From Henckelia pumila (Eukaryota > Streptophyta > Magnoliopsida > Lamiales > Gesneriaceae): a DNA stretch of 64,000 nucleotides. The notes beneath the pieces were generated by a model. It was not told the origin of the DNA. It saw nothing but the letters and a program-made list of their open reading frames with translations, and ran no database searches. Of this stretch, positions 23,430 to 36,839 are shown in pieces. The translations under genes were made by a program, and so were the position numbers. The stretch is from assembly GCF_033568475.1 (NCBI RefSeq), contig NC_133123.1, positions 137,476,242-137,540,241 of the forward strand. The letters are read 5' to 3'. Each line of letters starts with the position of its first letter. Within the stretch, counting starts at the first letter, position 1.

Positions 23430-26400
23430 ATGGACTGTCCTTATGTGTTGCACAGCAAAATTTGTTATTTATCTCGAAATATGGCCTCATTAGATGGATT
23501 CCCTCAAAATTGTTCTTCGATTAGATTTCTTCGTCAGAAACCTTCAAGTTTCATGCCCCTTAGAAGAAATTTTCGCTCATGCTCTGTTCGACCCATCAGC
23601 AGGAAGTTTCTTAAACTGGCTGTCTCTGCTGTTTCTTCAGTTGAAACCAGGCAAAGTTTTTTCACTTTTTTGTCAGTAATTGTGTATGCTTAAATGTAGT
23701 ACGAAAATATGTATTGAATCTGAGAACAAGGCAAGTCTTTTTTCCTTTATGACCCTGAAACTCAATCTCGTGATTGAAGCTAAAGCAAATAAAAAATAAA
23801 AAAAAATTGAATACTATTTTTATGATAATGTATTTTAGTTATGTCAAAACTCGAACTGGTCACTTATTTTTCATCTTCTTGTGTTTAGTGATGAAGAACT
23901 GAAGAGGGAAATGGAAAAGGAAAATCAGCTCAAAAGATCTGGTGGTCACAAAGTTAAGCTAAAAGTTAGGTTAGATCATCAGGTTGAATTTGGGGAACAT
24001 ATTGCAATTTTGGGGTCCACCAAAGAATTAGGATGTTGGACGGAGATGGTGATGATGGACTGGACGGAAAATGGTTGGGTTTGTGATTTCGAACTCAATG
24101 GAGAGCCCCTTGAATATAAGTTTGTGATAGTAGGAAAGGATAAAGACTTGATCTGGGAAAACGGTGGTAACCGCACTCTAAAGCTGCCAGAAAGGGGAAG
24201 TTTCATTATAATTTGTAAGTGGGACACGACAAACGAGCAAGTAAAAGTGCTACCTTTGGAGGAGGAATATGAAGAAGGAATCGTGGAGGAGGAAAATAGA
24301 AATGGTAATGTTATGATTGATGCACTAGAAGAGGTTGCTACACCAAGTGCATTTGTGGGGCAATGGCAAGGTATGGATGTTTCGTTTGTGCGTTCAAAAG
24401 ATCATTTGGATGCAGAAAAGAAGAGAAACTGGGACATCTCGGGGCTAGAAGGGATTCCGTTGAAGTTAGTGGAAGGTGATCAGAGTGCTCGGAACTGGTG
24501 GCGTAAGGTATTTTGAGCCTCTTATAGCTTGTGAACTCTATTGGAATCTCATTTGGTCAATTTGTAGTCTCTTGTAACCTTGTTATGAGTATTATTGTTT
24601 GCATTTCTTTTTTTCAGCTTGAAGTCATACGAGAGCTCGTGGTTGAGAATATCGATAATCGAAAGCGGTTGGAGGCTCTCATATATTCAGCAATTTATCT
24701 GAAGGTTTTATTATTTTATGTATTTAATTTGTTTCTCTAGGACAACTAGCTGTTCCTTTGCCTGATCATTTCATTTTTATGTAGTGGATAAATACTGGTC
24801 AAATTCCTTGCTTTGAAGATGGTGGTCATCACCGGCCAAACAAGCATGCTGAGATTTCAAAACTTATCTTTCGCGAATTAGAAAGAATTTCCGCCAGGAA
24901 AGATGTTTCACCTCAGGTCTCCTCCGTAATTTTTAGAAGCAATTTAACTTAAACTCCATCATAATAGATTCTGTGAAATTGATTAATTAGTTTGGAACCA
25001 CCTTGGCTGTGATATTATCAAGTTCAAATACAAAAGTAATCCTACTGTCTTAACTAATGTAGACTCTTATCATTATCTTTTGTCAGGTTTGCATGATATA
25101 TTTAGTTTCATATGTCAGGATAACTAATATCACATTGATAAATTATTTTTTTTCATTTTCTGTTGGATTTTACTTGTTTATGCCCTTGTCTGTCCACATA
25201 ACGATCTTGTGATACACAGGAAACACTTGTTATCCGCAAGATTCATCCTTGTCTACCATCTTTTAAGGCAGAGTTCACCGCATCAGTTCCGTTGACTAGA
25301 ATAAGGGATATTGCTCATAGGAATGATATCCCACACGATCTTAAGGTTATTCACTGGAAATGCTCTTTTTTATCAAGCTTTGAAAGTTTGAGTTTCTGAC
25401 ATAATAAAATAAACATTTCAGCAAGAAATTAAGCATACAATACAAAACAAGCTTCACAGAAATGCTGGTCCTGAAGATTTAGTTGCCACAGAAGCAATGC
25501 TTGCAAGAATTACCAAGAAACCTGGAGAATATAGTGAATCGTTCATTGAGCAATTCAAGATATTTCATCGAGAACTTAAAGATTTCTTCAATGCTGGAAA
25601 GTAAGACCCATTTTATTTTATAAATCACAGCGTATACAAATAAAGAAGTGATGTATGGGATATTGCTAGTTCAGCGTGTTGTATTGAATTATTCAGGTTC
25701 AAAATTAATTTTTTTCTGTAACCTGGTGTTAATTTTTTTGAATTTATGTTGTTATCATGTGTATATACATTATAATATCGGTGTTTCTCGGATAGTAGAA
25801 TTGTAGGTTAACCATCTTCTGATGTTTTGCTTGTGATTCATTTCATTGAAGTCTTGAAGAACAGCTGGAATCAATAAGAGATTCATTGGATCAGAGCTCA
25901 GCAGCTTTACCTTTGTTTCTAGAGTCAAAAAAGGTATTTCTTCTCAGCGGATTTTTAATATTATGGTTTGATAGTTCCGCGGAACTAACATTGATGGGTT
26001 GAATGTGTTAGGCCAAAGTTTTTTTTTTTGAAAGCATGTTAGGCCAAAGTTATTCATTTGTTTCAATATGAACATCTTTTGATTCATTGCTTTGGGTATG
26101 TTCATTCACACCTCATTTTTTGAGATTATTTTTTCAGGTTTTGGACAATATGGAAGGAAGTGATAATATTGCAGAAAATGGATGGATAAGTGTGTTGATG
26201 AAAACGATACAAGCTATGAATGATCTTCGCAAAGAAATTATAAAGGGTCTCGAAAGTGGTCTTCGAAACGATGCTCCTGATGCTGCAATAGCAATGCGCC
26301 AAAAGGCAAATTTAACTTACCTGTTTCTCGATAACATCCGAATGTGTTGTTAATAAACGTGTTTTCACATTGCAGTGGCGTCTTTGTGAGATTGGACTCG

Positions 26401-29400
26401 AAGACTATGCCTTTATTCTTGTTAGCAGGTAGACCACCGCATTTTTAAATAAATATTAAGAATATTAATTTGGAATAATTATTACTGTGCATCTGACTGT
26501 TTTATAGGTTTCTAAATGCACTTGAGGCTAGGGGAGGAGCAATTTGGCTTGCAGAAAACATAGAGCAGAATAATGCTAATTCTTGGACTGATCCAATTGA
26601 CGCTGTAGTCATCAGTATCCATCAGGTTGGCTTATCTGGCTGGAAGCCTAAAGAATGCATGGCCATCGGAAATGAACTTCTGACATGGCAAAAGAAACTC
26701 CTTTTGGAAAACAATGGTATCTTGTTTCTCCATAAGAGTTCATAATATTTGTTTGTTTTTATTCATACCGATTTTCTTTGCCATCGATCATGTTAACCGT
26801 ACAAAAGGCATCGAGGATGGGAAGAGAATATGGGGATTGAGGCTTAAAGCTACCCTTGATAGAGCTAAGAGATTGACTGAAGAATATTCTGAGGAACTTC
26901 TTAATATATTTCCTCAAAATGTGCAGGTAAATGAATATTTTGGCATCTCATGAGCTCTAATAATTCCTGTTTGATTTTAGTAAATAACTCCATATGATTT
27001 GTTTGAATATATATGTTTTGATGCCATGAATCTAATATCAAATCTTCAACCCTTGCTTGACTTCTAAATTTCGGGTTCACAATAGAAGAACCTTAATATA
27101 TGACTCTTGGTTCTTGCAGATACTAGGAAAAGCTTTAGGGATTCCTGAATATACAGTGAGGACATACGCGGAAGCCGAAATTCGTGCCGGGTACGATTCT
27201 CAAACTGAGTCCAGTTTAACACATTCCCGTCCCCTAAAACAAACCCACAAAGTCATAGCCATCTAATTTTCAATGGAAAACAGAGTGATATTTCAGGTTT
27301 CGAAATTCTGCACTCTTCTTTTGAAGGCTGTGAGAAAGGTTCTTGGTTCTGAGGGTTGGGATGTTCTTGTTCCTGGAGATGCGTTTGGAACTCTTGTGCA
27401 GGTACTATATCTCATGCCTAAAAGGACACTCCAAAATATACGTGCACATGTGATTGTTAGGACTTACATTTTTTTAAACTGCATCTCAGTTGGAGAACAT
27501 TGAACCCGGATCGGTTCCATCGACAATAACAGGACCGGTTATTCTTGTGGTTAAAAAAGCTGATGGAGATGAAGAGGTAGATTGATTGTTAAAAAAACAA
27601 GTAGCAAGATGATGTTCAGATATGTTACTGTTACATTTTTTGTTCAAAAAAGAAAAGAAAGATTACTTTTACTTGCTGGTGACCAATTTGATAGGTAACA
27701 TCTGTTGGGGCCAATGTTGCTGGAGTTATACTGATGCAGGAGCTGCCTCATCTCTCTCATCTTGGTGTTCGGGCTCGACAAGTAAGTCTGGGCTTTCAGG
27801 TTTATGTGTTTTTCAATGAAAAATGGTATGCAAAGTTGGTCCTTTAACTGCAGGAAAAGGTTGTATTTGTGACCTGTGAAGATGATGAGAAAGTTGCAGA
27901 TATCAAAATGTTGGATGGAAAATTTGTCAAGTAATATTTTGGATTTATTTTAAGAGAATTTTAATTTCTACGTTCCAATTTAATGTATTTCAGGTCGACT
28001 CATGGCCTTTGGACGATCTTTTTCTCATGTATTTGTTTATTCTCCACAGCCTTATGTTTTTTTTTTCAGGTTAGAGGCGTCAACAACTGGTGTCACTTTG
28101 ACCCCATCTTTATCAGATAGCAGAAATGGCAACATCACATTGGAAAAACTAACATCCACCGGGAAGTCCACAGAAAAGAGTCATTCATCGCGAACAATCA
28201 AATCCTATGTAAACCATTATGTCTAACATGCAGCATTTGTTATCTGCGATGTTTTCACTGATTTGTTGAAAACTTCATTCAGGGTCAACCAGCTGAAGCA
28301 GGCATTATACTGCTTGAAGATGCTGATCTACAAAGCTCGGGTGCAAAAGCAACAGCTTGCAGAAGCCTGGCTGCATTAGCAGTTGATTCAAACAAAGGTT
28401 ACATAACCTGTACTTGAGTAGTCTAGTGGCATCTTTCTTAGGAACTGTATATATATTAAAATTCCATACGCAATAAGTTTCCGCTGCTCCAGTCAACTAA
28501 ATTTCTGGTTTCGATAAACTAACAAGGCAATGTTCCATTTAAATTACAGTGTACAATGAACAAGGAGTTCCGACGTCGTTTAAAGTCCCTGCGGGAGCAA
28601 TAATACCATTCGGTTCGATGGAAATGACTCTGGAAAACAGTGGATCATTAGAGACCTACAGATCCCTTCTTGAAAGCATAGAAACAGCAAAAATGGACAA
28701 AGAGCTCGACAAACTCTGTGACGAATTACAGGAGCTTGTATCTTCTTTAAACCCTTCGAAAGCAATCATCGACAGCTTATCACAAATATTCCCCTCAACC
28801 GCACGCTTAATAGTCCGTTCAAGTGCAAACGTGGAGGACTTAGCCGGAATGTCAGCTGCGGGGCTTTATGAATCCATTCCCAACGTCAGTCTTTCGAATC
28901 CAACCACATTTGGGCATGCTGTCGCCCGTGTTTGGGCGTCTTTGTACACACGCAGGGCAGTTCTAAGCCGCAGAGCTGCTGGCCTGCAACAGGCTGATGC
29001 TGTGATGGCTGTTCTGGTCCAAGAAATGTTATCTCCAGACCTGTCTTTTGTGCTACACACTCTTAGCCCTACAGACAAGGATCATAATCTCCTGGAGGCT
29101 GAGATTGCTCCAGGTCTCGGGGAAACCCTGGCTTCAGGTACTAGAGGAACTCCTTGGCGTCTCTCATGCGGGAAGTTTGTTGGCGCGGTGCAGACATTGG
29201 CATTCGCCAATTTCAGCTATGAGTTGGTGGTGGGAGGCAGTGGCCCTGCCGACGGAGAGGTGATGCAGCTAACCGTTGATTACAGCAAGAAACCCTTGAC
29301 GGTGGACACAGTTTATAGACAACAGCTCGGACAGCGACTCGGTGCCATTGGTTTCTTCCTGGAGCAGAAGTTTGGGTGTCCGCAGGATGTAGAAGGTTGT

Positions 29401-29451
29401 TTGGTTGGAAAGGACGTATACATTGTGCAGTCGAGGCCTCAACCACAATAA
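23430..29451 (+). CDS. Phosphoglucan, water dikinase (GWD3), chloroplastic
   Basis: Nineteen exons sum to 1196 residues: 23430-23650, 23889-24507, 24618-24704, 24785-24916, 25220-25345, 25422-25600, 25852-25933, 26138-26305, 26376-26428, 26508-26716, 26808-26926, 27120-27190, 27284-27401, 27490-27576, 27695-27781, 27854-27930, 28070-28208, 28283-28397, 28550-29451. All phases agree. The order is a transit peptide (about 1-70), a starch-binding CBM20 (about 95-190, [16 protein letters not shown]...), and the helical middle. Next is the phosphohistidine segment [12 protein letters not shown], with the catalytic His at about residue 779. Last is the C-terminal nucleotide-binding domain ([46 protein letters not shown]). 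The enzyme adds phosphate to the C-3 position of glucose units already primed by GWD1, opening starch granules for breakdown. Introns 1 and 8 appear to start with GC. No damage is seen. Confidence 0.96.
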
Positions 29452-30278
29452 AAGGGTAATCGTGTTTGGAAAGAGAAACACGTTGGTCAAATCATGCCAA
29501 CATGCTACAAAATTCGCGACTATCCATTTTTCATTACAGTTTAGATTGAAGGATACATAATTCTGTACGATAGTTGATATGTTATATGATATATTTAGAT
29601 ATTTTTATATGTTTGCCCTCTCAAGTAGTGGTTACGAATATGATCGTTTAAAGATCAGCATTTCACAATAAGCACTGGAACAAAGAAATGTTACGTTCAA
29701 TCACATTCAAACCAAAATGTCGGATTAAATTGCACAACTCTAAGAATTATCATTGAAATGGCAACTCACTCAAGCAGAGTCCGAATCACGATATTGGTAA
29801 CCAAGTCTAAACATTTACAAAAAGCATTGAGAAGAATTTTCTTGTGCTGTTGAAAGAGTCGGATTTCCAGTCAAATTCCTGTGTCAAGTACCTGCAGAAA
29901 TTGTAAACAAAGAACCATCAAATAAAAAAATGATGTTATCAACCGCGACAAATGCCAAGAACAGTTCATACGAAGTGATAAGACGCTCTTTCTTGTGATC
30001 CAGATTGAAAACACCTTTAGAAATGGAAACTCGAGATCAAGATAGCTTAGCAAGAACAAAGGTCTTAGAAAGAATGCAATGCAAAAAACAGAGAGAAACA
30101 AGTTTTTTCAGAGTCTTCCCCACTTGACCATTACCCAAAAACTTATTCTTAGCATAAAAAAGGAATCCTTGGAGTTACCTGTACAGCTTCAAATTGCCAT
30201 CAGAGAGTTTCTAGTGATATAGAACATGCTTCTTTTAAAGCTGAGGCTCTTTAGAATTGATGATCAGCCCTACAAACA
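29452..30278. other. 3' regions of the converging PWD and ARF17-like genes
   Basis: The PWD stop overlaps an AATAAA-like string. The rest is non-coding and presumably contains both 3' untranslated regions. No other gene is supported. Confidence 0.5.
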
Positions 30279-32934
30279 CTACTGTCTAGGAGAAGGATTT
30301 GGTCGGTTGCTGTTAATGATATTTTTTTGGCATTCACCATCTGTGCGACAACTTTCATTGCTCAAACCACATTCCACAGGCTTGGGTATCTGGATGAGCT
30401 TTCCAAACAACTGAAATGAACCACCACCAGTTGGACTTGAAGAAGGAAGTCCCTGCTGTCCAGATGACCCAATGCCAAAGAATTGGTCGCTGTTCTGACT
30501 ACTTGATGATAAGTTGTCCAGAGGTAAGTTTTTAAGATTTGGAGCTGCAGAGACAGGTTTTGAGTTTGAATCTGCACCATTTGTAACTAGGTTGGTGGAA
30601 ATCTGGAGGGATGTATCGCTCTCGGAGTTGGACAAACTGGATATACTACACTGATCTCGCCTGGCTCCCTGCATGCTAGCAGGAAAAAAAGAATGATTGA
30701 ACATGGACGAGTTCAGATTCTCTGCCGTTACAATAGCTATCTCATTCATAGGGACATAACAATTTGCTTCTTCATCGGGTAGCTTCCCATGATGCTGCAG
30801 AACTTTCAATTTCTTATGATGAGGAAATGGAGAATGAAACTGTGGCGATGGCAGAACATATTCAATTTGCCAAGGGTTCAACTTGTTCATGTTCTGCAGA
30901 GGTTGAGTGTCATCCCATGTGACCTACATGAGAAAATTAAAGAACTCCAGAACAAGAGTGGTAGAAACCTTTTGAATGTTGTGTTTTCGTACAGTATTAG
31001 AAAGTACTAGGATGACTTAATGAAGAACAGGAAAAACACAATCACCAGCAAGAAGAAACAAACGCAGACATGATTCCATGCAAGTTCGAAGTTTGGATCT
31101 CTTGGCATTTCCAATACGTTGCCGATTTCTCAATTTCCCATCGTGAAAACTGCTAGACATGCATTTGACAATTTGAGAACATTTTCTTCTGGTCCGAACA
31201 CAGAGTCAAATTAAACACACTAGGCCAACACACACTGATTTCCATATGCAGCAAATCTTACTAAGAATGTTTGACTTTACAACCTATGCCAAATACAAGA
31301 GCTTGAAATTATTCTTGATTATATAGCATCTAACCAAATCAAGCACACGACAACATCATTGACCCGAACATAACAAAACAAACCAATCCATGTTTCAAGG
31401 CAACGCTCTAAATATTGCATCACCGCCTGTCCTCCTCCATCTTCTGAACGTACAGTGAAACAAATCCAATTTATTGCAATAACATGCAGCAGTCCTGAAT
31501 TGCATAACATCGCTAATGGAAACACATAGATTATGAACCTTTCTTTCAATCAACATTGTTCAATACATTTAGTCAGGAACAGTTAAAAACTAGCTACAGG
31601 AACTTAACTTTTTAAAATTTTTACTTTATTAAAGAAGATAAGGTATAGGACCAAAAGTTTTTGGGAAAAAGAAAAAAACAAAATAATGACCGGACAGCCC
31701 ATTATCAGCTCAAGCCAATACCGGGCACATATATACAGCATCCAAAATCCAACATGCATGATGTGGAACTGTCCTAAACATCAAAACAATGCTCACTGTA
31801 GCTAACACCAAAACTCATTCAACGCACAAATTATAGCAAAAGAATCCAGAAAGGAAAAAAAAAACATTTATAACCTGCTATTATACAATGACATAATCAA
31901 GATAAATATCCACTAAAGAATGTGATATAAAATCTACATGCATGAACAGATTCATCGTCTCATACCTGAAGCATACGCCAGGGAGAACCACGCCATGGCC
32001 CAGCCTCCGGTGACGCGGCAGCCGTTATGGCTCCCTGATACCATGTCATCCTCGACGAATCCTCCGTCTCTACTGCCATTTTCACCTGCATTCCGGGGCT
32101 CCAGCACACCCGCAGTGCATCTTCCACCCTCTCGGCACTTACCACAAAATCCAGCAATCCAGCCCTAGGATAATACACCACCTCGAATGCCATTCCTTTG
32201 GCGGCATTCTCCATCGCCTCCATGGACTCGTCCTTGCTACCATTGGCAGCGTTTTCAGCAGAAGTCCAAGCGTTTTTTGCGCCAAATCGAACAGCTCTCC
32301 TGACTCCAATGAAGAGCTCAGCAGTGGATTCTTTCCGCATAAAAACAGTGGAATCTCCGGCGACGAGGCGTTTGGCATTGACAAACTTGCTCCAACCAGT
32401 GGTTAACAAGTGGCGGCGTGGTGTGCCCCGATAGATGTGTCGAAACTCCCATGCATTGTTATTGGTGTCTTTCATCGTCAAATTTTGGACAGGGGGGTCA
32501 GCCTCGAAGTCGAGTGGTGGAAAAATCGATTCAGCGCAGTATCTCGGGACCGAAAACCCTCCGCCATTATTCGCATCCGATGGAGTCAAAATCTTCGCAA
32601 ACGAGACCACCACGTTTTGAAGGTCACCGGCGGCGTCGCCATTGTGATTCGCCACGCGTTGCACGTGGGGGTGAAGTGGCTGGAGGATAATTTTGGCGAA
32701 GACCTGGTCGGAGATATGGCTCGCGAGGAAACGAACAGATAGAACTTGGCAGAAAACCCATGGCCTTTTGAGAGGAATAGTGGAATTCACGGTGGCGGGA
32801 GAAGGGGAATGCTCGAGATGACCTTCGGGGAAGTAGTAGACGTAGGAGTGAAGGGAGGGGATTTGGACGGAAGCACCGGCAATTGCGCGCCAAACTCCGG
32901 CGTCGACCTCGGAGGCGGTGGAGGGTTTAGACAT
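30279..32934 (-). CDS. ARF17-like auxin response factor without PB1 domain
   Basis: Two exons (31966-32934, 30279-30923) join in phase 0 and give 537 residues. In order: a dimerisation/flanking region (about 12-110); a B3 DNA-binding domain (about 111-213; FAKILTPSDANNGGGFSVPRYCAE, WEFRHIYRGTPRRHLLTTGWS, LVAGDSTVFMR); the auxin-response dimerisation domain (about 243-306; GMAFEVVYYPRAGLLDFVV, SSRMTWYQGAI); and a Ser-rich tail. There is no C-terminal PB1 (Aux/IAA-type) domain, as in Arabidopsis ARF17, so activity is probably not held by Aux/IAA proteins. The encoded SMQGARR lies over a miR160 target site, as expected for the ARF10/16/17 clade. These factors bind TGTCTC-type auxin elements in the nucleus and usually repress. 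Confidence 0.95.
30658..30678 (-). promoter_or_regulatory. miR160 target site in ARF17-like mRNA
   Basis: The plus strand reads like mature miR160, with the core gcctggctccctg matching exactly. By eye, the target pairs over 21 nt with two mismatches near the ends of the duplex and one G:U pair. The cleavage centre is fully paired. It lies in exon 2 over the SMQGARR codons, the usual place in this clade. Confidence 0.93.
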
Positions 32935-33026
32935 CGTCGGCGGTGGGAGGCGTTGTACGTATTTGTGTATGTATAGTTACGTATAGAGGCCGGGAAGTGA
33001 GTGAGCGAGTGAGGGATTTATTTGGA

Positions 33027-33034
33027 TATTTATA
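33027..33034 (-). promoter_or_regulatory. TATA box of the ARF17-like gene
   Basis: The minus strand reads attataaatatcc, about 93 bp before the ATG. A leader of roughly 60 bp would follow. Confidence 0.5.
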
Positions 33035-33195
33035 ATGTTGCAAAAATACCCTCGCCTTTGTCCGGGAATTAATGGACTGTGGGAGACGGACGTCATAACT
33101 GTCTTCTAGCAAATCACATTACCCACGCGCTTCTTCGCGCTTGTCATACACCTTCCAAATCACATTTGGGTGATAATTAAAAAAAACAGTGATAA

Positions 33196-33465
33196 ATCAA
33201 TAATTTTTTTTTAAATTTTTGGACAAAACTATCATTGTGCTTATATTAAAATTATTTTTTTTTTACATTTTTTTAAATAAATAATAAGGAGAGGGGTAAA
33301 ATTGGAAAAGGGGTGATTAAAAAAATGATAATTAGTACAAGAGAACGAAATATGTTTGGTTTCCTTCAATAAATAGATTGAGTCCTTTGCATAATGGATT
33401 GAGTAAAATTATTTAAAAATCTAACCAAATACTAGATAAACTGGTTAAACTAACCACAATCCAAG

Positions 33466-33544
<79 letters not shown>

Positions 33545-33825
33545 CATATATATATATCAATAATTTTTTTTTAAATTTTTGGACAAAACTATCATTGTGC
33601 TTATATTAAAATTATTATTTTTTTACATTTTTTTAAATAAATAATAAGGAGAGGGGTAAAATTGGAAAAGGGGTGATTAAAAAAATGATAATTAGTACAA
33701 GAGAACGAAATATGTTTGGTTTCCTTCAATAAATAGATTGAGTCCTTTGCATAATGGATTGAGTAAAATTATTTAAAAATCTAACCAAATACTAGATAAA
33801 CTGGTTAAACTAACCACAATCCAAG

Positions 33826-33865
<40 letters not shown>
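33196..33865. repeat. Recent 360-bp tandem duplication with TA microsatellites
   Basis: The segment from atcaataattttttttttaa at 33196 recurs at 33556, offset exactly 360 bp. About 280 bp of non-microsatellite sequence is identical except for one or two bases near 33256/33616. Each copy ends in a (TA)n tract (33470-33541, 33830-33864). It lies upstream of the ARF17-like gene. Confidence 0.93.
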
Positions 33866-33868
<3 letters not shown>

Positions 33869-34346
33869 AATCATTTCACAAAGATATGTTGTTGTAATTT
33901 TGATTTCGAGATAATAACAAAATTTTCAATTATATTCATAAATATATAATATTTGTAGTTTAAATTTAAAAAAATTATAGCACAGATTGAACCAGATTGA
34001 TATTCAACAAACTATCTTATTTTAAAACAACAACAATAATAATATAATAATGTGAAATTTAATTTACACAAGTATAATTTTCTTCAATTGATATATGTCT
34101 GAATAAATACGAACACGATAATTCTCTGACAATATACAATATATCTTGGCTTGATGAAATTCGTATTTGCATTCTCAAAAAGAAATACTCATCTTTCTAT
34201 CGCAAATTATAATTTGCCTCATTTTATAATAATAAGTTACACCAAAATCGATATTCGTCGATAATTGTAAATCACGTCTTCCTCATAAATATTATATACC
34301 ATCATCCACGCCATTATATAATAATTTTTTCCTAATTTTTTCACAC

Positions 34347-34518
34347 AAAACTCTTATAAGACGATCTCACGATCTTAGTCAATTTTATGATACAAATCTT
34401 TTATTTGGATCACTCATGAAAAATTATTATCTTTTTATGACAAAATTATTGTTTTTTTAATTAAAAATATGAATAATTTTTACCTGTTAGATAGAAACCC
34501 GTAAAACTGTCTTAAACA
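34347..34518. mobile_element. Old MITE-like relic, 'gagacggtctca' family, copy 1
   Basis: Ends of the type ctcttataagacgatctcac and (complement) gtttaagacagttttacggg face inward. The interior tttatttggatcactcatga matches, loosely, copies near 52.1 and 61.3 kb. Boundaries are approximate and no target duplication was found. Confidence 0.45.
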
Positions 34519-36839
34519 AAAAAAAATCTTTTTTATTGTCTATTGTTCACCTATTCCTTTTGGAAATAAAGTTCTCAACAAAATATATTATTTTTGTATT
34601 ATTGATGGAGTCAAAAATTAATTTAACGTTGACGAAAATGTTTTTTTTATTTGACGAGTGGGACGGTGTGGATAATAATTCGAAAAAAAAACTTTTATTA
34701 AAAATTTGAAGAATAATATATTGTAAATAAAACAAAATTTAGAGATCGAGGTTGTTAGCAACCACGGCCTCTCTTAGCTCCATCGTTTTATATAAAAAAA
34801 AAAAAAAAAAAGTGTAAGAATGGAAATCTAAATACGACCATAACTCTATGGAACCAAAGTTAATGCATGAAAAATGGGATGATGAATTTTATAAAAATTA
34901 ATCATGTGTAGTAATTTTTGTATCGTCTTTTCCGATGGTAAGAAATAAGAACTCAAAAGGAACTAATATTTTTGTTTAACAATAAGCGCGTGCAAAGAAG
35001 TTGCATGACCCTCAAATATTATACGACACAACAATAATATATAACACAGTAAAAAATTGCGAATAAAACATGTCAGTTGAATGGACAAAGTAAAGCCCCA
35101 CCTGCTCAGAGACATGATGCATGTCACGCTTTTGTACTTTTCCATTATAATACTATTATCATTTAATAATATTCGTAAATTAATAAAATAATAGTTTTTC
35201 AAAAAAATTTCTATATGAATTATGTCAATTTCATAAATTAATATTTTTTTAAAATTATAACTGTATTTAGGAAAATTTAGTAAAATGTGATTATATTGTT
35301 GTTTGGTTATATAAAATTGAAATTTATTGTTGTTTGGTTTTATAAGATGAATTTTATTTGATTAATCATTATAGAGAATATAATTTGATCGTTAAAAACG
35401 ATGAAGATCACTCACTTATTTTTAAATGTATTTTTTTTATGTACAGTGAATCTTTTTATAAAGTATTTCAAACAATATAATTACATACATGGGTGAAATT
35501 GTCACACATGATATCAATCCGTGTATTTTCGCAAGGGCACATGATATTGTCAAAAAAGGACTTGGATTAGATATTTAACTTTTGGATTTTGTCGATGCGA
35601 TTCTATTGACAATCCAACAAAACATTTTGCTATATTCATGTCACGTGTCTTTCTAAAAAAATAGAAAGATAAATTAGAAGTTATATATGACAATTCAGTA
35701 GTTTAATTCCAACTCACATTCATATTAAAATTATTGGTAAAATAATCTAGACGGAAATAACACTAAAAATTTGTTCCAAAAAAAAAATAAAATGAATTTT
35801 ACCTATGCTTTAAGATGATAAAAATCGTTCACAAAATGAAAATGGAGGTAGAGGGAATTAATTTATAAAAATAAAAAAATTTGTACAAAGCAAAACACAA
35901 TCACACAAAAAGGTAACAAGTAGCCACTATGTATGTAGCAGACTCTGTTCCTCTGCTTTCTTACACTTCTCTTCTCCCTTTTTTCCCCCTTTACTTTCTT
36001 TCGTTAATTAATTTTTGTTTGTTTATTGTTTTCCCTCATTAGAATAAATGATATTGTTCTTAGTTCTATTAGGAGAGAAATTTTGGGATTAAATAATGCC
36101 GTCAATTTTTTTTATTTTAAAAAAATGAAACTCTTCTCAAATATGCATTTGAGCAGGTTGTTATTACTTTTTTTAAAAAAAATAAAAGTAACTCTAGTCA
36201 AATATACACTTGAGCGAGTTGTTATTTTTTTTAAAAAAAAATTGTTCAAAATCATTTTATTAAATATACACATTCTCGTTGTCTCGAATCCAATTAATTT
36301 TACGAGATAAATGTAAGATGAGCCCTGTTTTAGATAACATCTGAAATGGAAAGAAATTTGACCAACACAAACCATATTCACCCAATATAAATTCTATGAA
36401 TATCACTCGAAATGGCAAATATCATGAAAAGAAAAACATAAATCCGACTTTTGTTATGATCCATCGAGTGAATTACATTCGATGGATGTGGATCGTTCAT
36501 GATCCCACACAATTGTATGAGACTCGGCCTCCATGAACATAGATGATGCACGAGATGAAATCCACCCGGTCCAACATAAAAAGAGCCCATAAATTCTCTT
36601 ATTTACTATGTATGAATGGCTGAATTTTCATGCGTAAGCAAGTGGGGCACAATTCCTATGATATAAATGAAGTGACATAATAGTTGGAGAAATGGCTTAG
36701 GCCCTGACAAAATAATTTTCCTGTATTTCGGGCTTCTTTCACGAGTCTTCCTCCTCTGTCTATAATAATATTATTACTTTTCTCCTCATATTTCACGCAC
36801 TGAAACCCACACAATACAGGAATTTCGAAGATCAAAATC
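34519..36839. other. AT-rich intergenic DNA
   Basis: No supported gene. At about 36110-36240 an imperfect duplication of about 70 bp (caaatatgcatttgagcagg / caaatatacacttgagcgag) sits in poly-A/T text. A TC-rich stretch near 35950-36000 could be a leader or promoter, but no gene follows it closely. Confidence 0.4.

Noticed and set aside
23731-23745. Perfect GC-type donor string aaggcaagt
   Set aside because: It lies after an in-frame stop (about 23691) of PWD exon 1, so it cannot be the coding donor.
32198-32976. Plus-strand frames across ARF17 exon 1
   Set aside because: Antisense shadows of the B3-domain exon.
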